Below, in pieces: positions 58,380 to 64,000 of a stretch of DNA of 64,000 nt (positions are counted from its first letter, which is position 1; every line of letters begins with the position of its first letter). Below the pieces are notes generated by a model, which did not search any database, was not told where the DNA came from, and was given only the letters and a program-made list of their open reading frames with translations. This stretch comes from Leucaena leucocephala (Eukaryota; Streptophyta; Magnoliopsida; Fabales; Fabaceae). The stretch lies in NCBI GenBank assembly GCA_037074615.1, contig CM073547.1, positions 1,054,001-1,118,000 of the forward strand, read 5' to 3'. The position numbers and the translations under genes are program-made.

Positions 58380-58694
58380 GACAGTGGGCTCCCATTTCCC
58401 TTTACAGGACTCAGAAGACATTTTGGGCCTGACCTCACCTCTGTCTCTGGATCCATGGACACTATGCCTTGGTATCGGCCCGCCAAGTTACCCTCTTCTT
58501 CCTCGTTCCCGATTGCTCGAGAGTGGAATCAGCCAATCAGGCGTCTGCCCTCCAAGTCTACCTCCAGTTCACCTCAGATTTGTGCTTCCAGTTCCACCAG
58601 ACGTCGACAGTCGACTATCTTGCAGCGTCTCTCTGTGTGTGCGCCCCCCTTCCTCGTCTCTCCGTCACCTCGTCGTCAAACCATCTTCATTCAG
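58380..58694 (+). other. Low-AT, pyrimidine-rich tract ending at a GT donor, possible leader exon
   Basis: About 315 bp with unusually low AT content and open frames in all three forward phases, ending CATTCAG|GTGTGT, a good donor. It lies about 500 bp upstream of the PPR start. It could be a 5' leader exon of the PPR gene or a small unrecognised gene (for example from the ATG at 58455). None of the three translations matches a family I know. Confidence 0.35.
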
Positions 58695-59192
58695 GTGTGT
58701 TTCTTCCCTTTATTATCATTCTCCCTTAACAGAACTAATGAATTGAGGAATGGGGAACTTAAACTTAATCTATATAGCTTGTGAAACTCTGGCCCTGGAC
58801 ACCAGCTTTTGTGTCATTAAATGCTTTGCGCTCACTATGGTCCTTATACAAGTGCCTTACATATAAGATACAGAATAAATTAATCAAGCAAGTTTTTGTT
58901 TATAACAAGGCTTGGAAATGTATTTAGAAGTTCCTGATTGCAGATGATATAACAGGAAGGTGTGTTGTGGTAATGGGCACGAAATTGTTCCGTAGCAAAA
59001 GGGGTAAAATACAAAAGAAGGGAGGGAGGAAAGTTTTCACTTTCCATAAGTAGGAAAACGTATGCAAGATTAAAAGGCGCCCTAAAAAGAAGGAAAGCTC
59101 AGGGGAACTTGACTCCTTCACCTCTTGCCCCTTCTTCCACTGCAACGCATGCTACTGCTTCAAGCAACGTAACTTTTTATATTCCTCTCACT

Positions 59193-61118
59193 ATGCAGCT
59201 TGTGAAATTCTTCAATCTCAAATCTCTCAAACCCCGCAAGTTCAAAACCCTTTTTTGCACAAATCATCTTCTGTCCCATGCTCATTTTCCTACTACGCCT
59301 CACTTAAAACTCCACTCTCAACCCCAGGCAACTGTTCTCGATAAGCCATCAACGCCTCCCCCAATCTCGGAATCTCTACTTCTAGATTCAATCCAATCTT
59401 CTCAGTGGCATTTTATCAAGCAGGTTGCTCCGAGTTTGACTCCTTCTGTCATCTGTCCGATTCTAACCCACCTTTACCAGAATCCTCAGCTTGTTCTTCA
59501 GCTTTTAACCCATCTGCAACCTCAATCCCTAGATTTCAAAACTCATTGCCTCGCCATTGCTATCATTTCTCGCCTCTCATCCCCAAAATCCGCTATAGAA
59601 CTCTTTAGGAAATTAATTACCCATGGTATTGCCACTAACAGGGTGATTTTTGATGAGTTGGCTCTTCTCCATAGCAAATTCAATATGAAGAGTAGTATCG
59701 TATTTGATTATCTTGTGATGGCGTATTGTGAGCTGAAGAAAGCTAATGAGGCATTGGGATGTTTCTATATGATGAAAGTAAAGGGGGTTTTGCCCAAAAC
59801 TGAGACTTGTAATATGATGTTAAGTCTGTTGTTGAAGTTGAATAGAACAGACATGGCATGGGTTTTGTATGCAGAAATGTTTAGATTGAAAATCAAATCC
59901 AGTGTGCGTACATATAATATAATGATTAACGTTTTGTGTAAAGAAGGGAAGTTGACAAGGGCAAAAGAATTTATTGGTTATATGGAGACTTTAGGGGTCA
60001 AGCCTAATACTGTTACATATAATACAGTTATACATGCATATTGTATGAGAGGGAAGGTTGATGTGGCTCGAGACATCTTCAAAGATATGAGAGATAAGGG
60101 CCTTGAGCCTGATAGTTATACATATAATGCTTTTATTACTGCGATGTGTAAAGCGGGAAGGCTTGAGGAGGCATCTGAGTTACTCAAGAGTATGTCGGTC
60201 CCTGACGCTGTAACGTATAATGCATTGATTGATGGATACTGCAATAAAGGAGATCTAGATAAAGCTACTGCCTACCGGGATGAGATGATCAGTAGAGGTA
60301 TAAATGCATCTTTGGTGACCTATAATTTATTAATCCATGCACTATTTATGGAAGGAAAAATGGGTGAAGCCGATGATATGATAAAAGAGATGAGAGAAAA
60401 AGTTATCCATCCTGATGCTATCACATATAACATATTGATCAATGGGTATTGCAGATGTGGGAATGTGGAGAAAGCTTTCAGCCGTTATGATGAAATGATG
60501 AAAAAAGGGATTCAACCAACCCAGGTAACATATACATCACTCATTTTTGTTTTGGGTAAAAAGAACAGAATGGCAGAGGCAGACAACTTGTTTAAGAAGA
60601 TGCAACAAAGAGGTCTATGGCCAGATTTAATTATGTTTAATACATTGATTGAAGGTCACTGTGCAAATGGTAATATAGAACGTGCATTTTCAGTATTAGA
60701 AGAGATGGATAAGATGAAGGTTCTTCCTGATGAAGTTACTTATAATACCCTGATGCGAGGATACTGTAGGCAGGGGAAGGTGGAAGAAGCACGTCAACTT
60801 CTTGATGAGATGAAAAGAAGGGGAATCAAGCCTGATCATATTAGTTATAATACACTTATTAGTGGTTACAGCAAAAGAGGTGATATGAAGGATGCTTTTA
60901 AAGTTCGTGATGAAATGTTGAGTAAAGGATTTAATCCCACCCTTCTCACTTACAATGCTCTTATTCAAGGCCTATGCAAAAACCAAGAAGGCGAGCATGC
61001 GGAAGAGCTCCTCAAAGAAATGGTGCGTAATGGCATCACTCCTAGTGACAGCACGTATATCTCTATAATGGAGGCAATAGGGAAAGCTGACGACTTGGTG
61101 GGAAATGGTGATAGCTGA
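59193..61118 (+). CDS. P-type pentatricopeptide repeat protein, probably mitochondrial
   Basis: An intronless gene of 641 residues. P-type PPR proteins bind organellar RNA through tandem 35-residue helical pairs and affect stability, splicing or translation. The start MQLVKFFNLKSLKPRKFKTL is basic and hydroxylated without acidic residues, like a mitochondrial presequence; the frame is open further upstream but without an ATG. From about residue 175 there are at least eleven regular repeats. Clear examples are VRTYNIMINVLCKEGKLTRA, NTVTYNTVIHAYCMRGKVDV, AVTYNALIDGYCNKGDLDKA, AITYNILINGYCRCGNVEKA, EVTYNTLMRGYCRQGKVEEA and HISYNTLISGYSKRGDMKDA. One repeat (LLKSMSVPDAVTYNAL) is about four residues short. 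No E, DYW or SMR domain follows. The RNA target is not predicted here. Confidence 0.93.
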   Translation: MQLVKFFNLKSLKPRKFKTLFCTNHLLSHAHFPTTPHLKLHSQPQATVLDKPSTPPPISESLLLDSIQSSQWHFIKQVAPSLTPSVICPILTHLYQNPQLVLQLLTHLQPQSLDFKTHCLAIAIISRLSSPKSAIELFRKLITHGIATNRVIFDELALLHSKFNMKSSIVFDYLVMAYCELKKANEALGCFYMMKVKGVLPKTETCNMMLSLLLKLNRTDMAWVLYAEMFRLKIKSSVRTYNIMINVLCKEGKLTRAKEFIGYMETLGVKPNTVTYNTVIHAYCMRGKVDVARDIFKDMRDKGLEPDSYTYNAFITAMCKAGRLEEASELLKSMSVPDAVTYNALIDGYCNKGDLDKATAYRDEMISRGINASLVTYNLLIHALFMEGKMGEADDMIKEMREKVIHPDAITYNILINGYCRCGNVEKAFSRYDEMMKKGIQPTQVTYTSLIFVLGKKNRMAEADNLFKKMQQRGLWPDLIMFNTLIEGHCANGNIERAFSVLEEMDKMKVLPDEVTYNTLMRGYCRQGKVEEARQLLDEMKRRGIKPDHISYNTLISGYSKRGDMKDAFKVRDEMLSKGFNPTLLTYNALIQGLCKNQEGEHAEELLKEMVRNGITPSDSTYISIMEAIGKADDLVGNGDS

Positions 61119-61957
61119 ATTTATGCTTATGTGCGTTGACCTGAAATTGCGCTAAGAAAGATTTATTTCGGTAGCTTTTGTGGAAGTTTCTATCTTGGAC
61201 TCGCTCCTCTTGGCATTCTTGTATCTGCAGCGGCCTGCATCACCATGCAAATCACGGGGGTTTTGATCAGTAACTTGATATAACGCTTTGCTCCTTTTAT
61301 GGGTTTATCTATTGATTCTGAATTTTGTGGTGGTTAGTTTAGAAATGTATATACTTGACAAAGAGTTTCAGATGATCTCAAATCTCAATTCTTCCTTGGT
61401 TTTCATTTTCTGCTCATGTGCTGTTATACGATTAAGAGTCTAATAAAGTTGCACCCTCAAAATTTTGATGGTGATGTTATACCTTGGAGCATCATCTTAT
61501 GGGTTTGATTAACCGAGGGACGAAAATTTGATGTTTGTAATGCATATCTCAAGTTTTTCATTTGGATTAACAAGGTCTTCTTACCTCGATGGATTTTCTT
61601 AGAGCTCATCTTTACAGAAGAAATCACATACACCGATGCTATTTATTCTTCGACCTACCAATATAACATGTACGTACATACATATATGTAATAGAATCTT
61701 CTGCATCGTAGTTTTCCTTTTATTTTCCTCTTCAAACACAGAGCGAATGAAGAATATAGCCATGAGGCCATAACATGCTTCGATTTTTCTTCTGTATTGT
61801 TTTTGAAATATATTAAAACTCAGACCGCATAAAAGAGTGCCAACAAAATTATCCTACTCGGCCGACAGAACTGCGAATGGACAAAATTTTAAGTTCATAA
61901 ATACTTAGACGATATTAAAAGTTTCAAACCTTAAAAGACATAATATTTAAACTCACT
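61119..61957. other. Intergenic, after the PPR gene
   Basis: This is the 3' flank of the PPR gene. No further gene was recognised. Confidence 0.5.
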
Positions 61958-62106
61958 ATTTTCATCAATTTTCATCATTACAGAAACACGTGTGACCATC
62001 AATGTTACAGATTTCAACATGCCACAATCTGCCTCCTCCACTCTCAAGGATGGCTTTCTCTTGGCACTCTGCCATTCAAGTTGCGCACAAAAGCATGTGG
62101 GATACG
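61958..62106 (-). pseudogene. B3 DNA-binding domain exon fragment (REM-like), frameshifted
   Basis: The minus strand after an ATTGCAG acceptor (at 62107) reads RIPHAFVRNLNGRVPRE. After one extra A it continues AILESGGGRLWHVEICNIDG and HTCF to a stop. This is the first half of a B3 domain. No first exon was found upstream and no second half downstream. Confidence 0.7.
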
Positions 62107-62169
62107 CTGCAATAAAGCAATCAATGCAAAATAGTGACCCAATGAAGTAGAAATCAACGAGAGACAAAC

Positions 62170-62727
62170 ATTCAAATTAATCTTTTTAAATTATAGGGGC
62201 GGACATTAATATCCTAAAGGTGCAAACTAGACCGAAATTACTATCTACTCCTAAAAAAATTTTCATATCATTAGGTTACAATATCATTGGCATTCCAAGT
62301 AGGCATAAGACATGAGAAGAATGACAATCAAATCTTATAGAAGGGATTTAATTACCCAAAGTCTAATGACAACTAGACAGTCTGTGATACAATAAGAAAT
62401 AATAATATGTTTATGTGCAAATTTATCATAGGAATTTTTTAAAATTAAATTCCTTCTATGGAATCTCTAAGTACTACCTAAAACATACTATCATTTTAGA
62501 GTTGTAGTCAGAGAATAACTCATGATAGAAATCTGAACATAGCATATCCATGGGAGATGATGAAGTGCAAGTTGAGGTATGTTTGATATTCTCTTCCTCC
62601 AAAAAGATATGTCCAATTGAATGTTACCGGTGGAACGAAAGAGACGCTCAAATTTTATGATATATTTTACTATATTCCCGTTTATAAAAAAATAATTTAT
62701 TATATTTAATTATTTTTAATAAACTAA
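62170..62727. other. Region between the two B3 copies
   Basis: Its first bases (GAGACAAACATTCA) match the intron of the neighbouring B3 copy (GAGACAAATATTCA). Nothing else was recognised. Confidence 0.4.
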
Positions 62728-63345
62728 CTAAATATAATAAATTAATAAACTATTACTTTGGCTGAAGCTATGACTCATGCTTTTTCCCTTCCTACTTCTT
62801 TCGTTGACTTGTTCATCCTTCTCTTCACCATCATCATCATCTTCCTCCTTTACTTCCTCTGCAGAATTATTTTCTTTATCTTCTTCCTCCTCTTTGGGCT
62901 GCTCGATCATTTCACAACGATTTGGGTTGTAGATTTTGAAGTTGAATGTGTTAGTTCCATCAAATGAAAAGATAACAAAGTACCCAGCCTCTAATGAATT
63001 GTCCTTCGTGAACTTCTCCCAACCATTACCAAAATATATACACGTCACCATTAATGTTGCTGATGTTGACATGCCAACTCTTGCCACTACGATTCTTGAG
63101 GATGGCTTCCTTTAACACTCTTCCACGTAAACATCTGATAAAAGCATTCGGATACGCGGAAATTAATAAATGGGAATGAAGATATATGAAACAAAAGATC
63201 CATGTGATGATAATAACAAGAGACAAATATTCAGACTCAAAATATGAATTAGATATCATACCGTCCGTTCGGAGTTGTGTTTAGGGAGGAACACATGGAA
63301 GAATTCAGGGTACTCATGAACTGCTATCTTGTTTTGCTGATCCAT
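62728..63345 (-). pseudogene. B3 domain (REM-like) transcription factor pseudogene
   Basis: B3 proteins of the REM group are plant DNA-binding factors of reproductive tissue. Exon 1 (63262-63345) reads MDQQNKIAVHEYPEFFHVFL and PKHNSERT and has a good GTATGA donor. The next exon has lost its acceptor: TTCCG stands where the sister copy has TTGCAG. It is one base short at CGTATCC-GAATGC and has one extra T in ATATTTTGG (near 63024), which splits GKSWHVNISNINGDVYIF from FGNGWEKFTKDNSLEAGYFV. A long acidic tail follows (EEEEDKENN, EEDDDDGEEKDE) to a stop at 62728. Three separate lesions make this a pseudogene, although the T-run excess alone could be an error. Confidence 0.78.
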
Positions 63346-64000
63346 CTAACGAAGACGACGATATAACCAAAATGCCAGTTGAGAGAAGTTTGATATATAC
63401 AAAGGCTCTTCAAGGTTCAAGTCTTGATTCGGGATTTATCAAACTCTAATGTAGCATTCTTTTTTACCTGCCAAACTTTACAGTATATAGCACCTATTTG
63501 TATGAAAGTTATGCATTAATCATGCTCATTACTTGTACCAAAATTAACAACAACAACATAAAACAATAATGCTCATTCCATTTCAGTATAGTTTTGCTTA
63601 AACACACTTTTTCTAGAAAGAGATAACTAGTTTAAAATTAAAGCTCAATTAAAACTCACTATCAACCACTCCCTAGGCATCTCCATTATTACCTATAATA
63701 TGGGCAAAGGTGTGTATGGCCCATTTGATTTCTGAATTGCCACTTTTTCTCTTTTATTTTGTTACGAGTCTCCATCACATTTCTTTCTTTAAACCATCAT
63801 CAAATCTAAAAGACCTTGTCATATTGTTTCATGAACCAAGCATATATCGATCTGTGATTTATATTCATCTTCGTGTAACCACTTAAAATGAAAGCTTTCC
63901 ATGTCTTATTCGCTCTTCTTTACAAACGCCATTCTTGGACAAGTCTCTGTAAAATGAATTTTATTAAAAGCCTGTATTTATGCCTTCATAACAATAGTAT
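63346..64000. other. Upstream flank of the B3 copy to window end
   Basis: AT-rich, without a recognised gene. A short frame from the ATG at 63888 is open to the window end but too short to judge. Confidence 0.4.

Noticed and set aside
63888..64000. ATG frame open to the window end (MKAFHVLFALLYKRH…)
   Set aside because: Only about 37 codons visible; hydrophobic start is suggestive, but not enough to call.

Overview
The window is nuclear DNA of a eudicot plant. Genes have short exons and AT-rich GT-AG introns, most intergenic DNA is AT-rich, and the gene families are plant ones (TIC62, HDR, extra-large G protein, CASP-like, PADRE, P-type PPR, JINGUBANG-type WD40, REM-like B3). The species cannot be named from the sequence. 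There is no CRISPR array, operon or phage element. I see no clearly new biochemical system. The unusual content is repeat biology and a series of damaged genes.

Layout. 1-840: 3' end of a chloroplast CCS1 gene, with an in-frame TAG. 1622-4611 (-): complete ten-exon HDR/IspH, last enzyme of the plastid MEP pathway. 7818-11891 (+): complete TIC62, with four FNR-binding-type Pro/Ser repeats at exon junctions. 12988-15267 (+): an Ariadne-type RBR protein with a shortened RING2. 16174-22616: two tandem PADRE (DUF4228) genes on the minus strand, separated by an intact-ended Ty3-type LTR retrotransposon with identical 185-bp LTRs and a perfect 5-bp target duplication. 22.6-28.5 kb: gene-free, with a 224-bp tandem duplication, a SINE and a 118-bp tandem repeat. 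28566-29285 (+): DC1-domain protein. 30591-31641 (-): CASP-like 5C membrane protein. 31.6-37.6 kb: gene-free apart from a pseudo-tRNA-Ile and a CYP74 relic split by a SINE. 37644-40121 (-): complete proteasome assembly chaperone 2. 40.1-47.2 kb: a SINE cluster and a LINE relic. 47183-48469 (+): WD40 protein with a damaged 3' end. 48.5-53.5 kb: SINEs and a MITE-like element. 53518-56668 (+): extra-large G-protein pseudogene. 57154-57363 (-): small conserved plant protein. 59193-61118 (+): P-type PPR protein. 61.9-63.35 kb (-): two broken B3-domain copies.

For the multi-exon genes, exon boundaries were set by matching GT-AG sites to reading phase; the sums give uninterrupted frames for HDR (463 aa), TIC62 (584 aa), the RBR protein (495 aa), CASPL5C (152 aa) and PAC2 (282 aa). 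CCS1, HDR and TIC62 all act in the plastid, but their adjacency looks coincidental.

A tRNA-derived SINE family occurs at least six times, five copies with readable target duplications, and a second SINE-like family shares its insertion sites. CCS1, PADRE copy 2, the WD40 gene, XLG and both B3 copies carry lesions. Several of the indels lie in homopolymers, so pseudogenisation and assembly error should both be considered.
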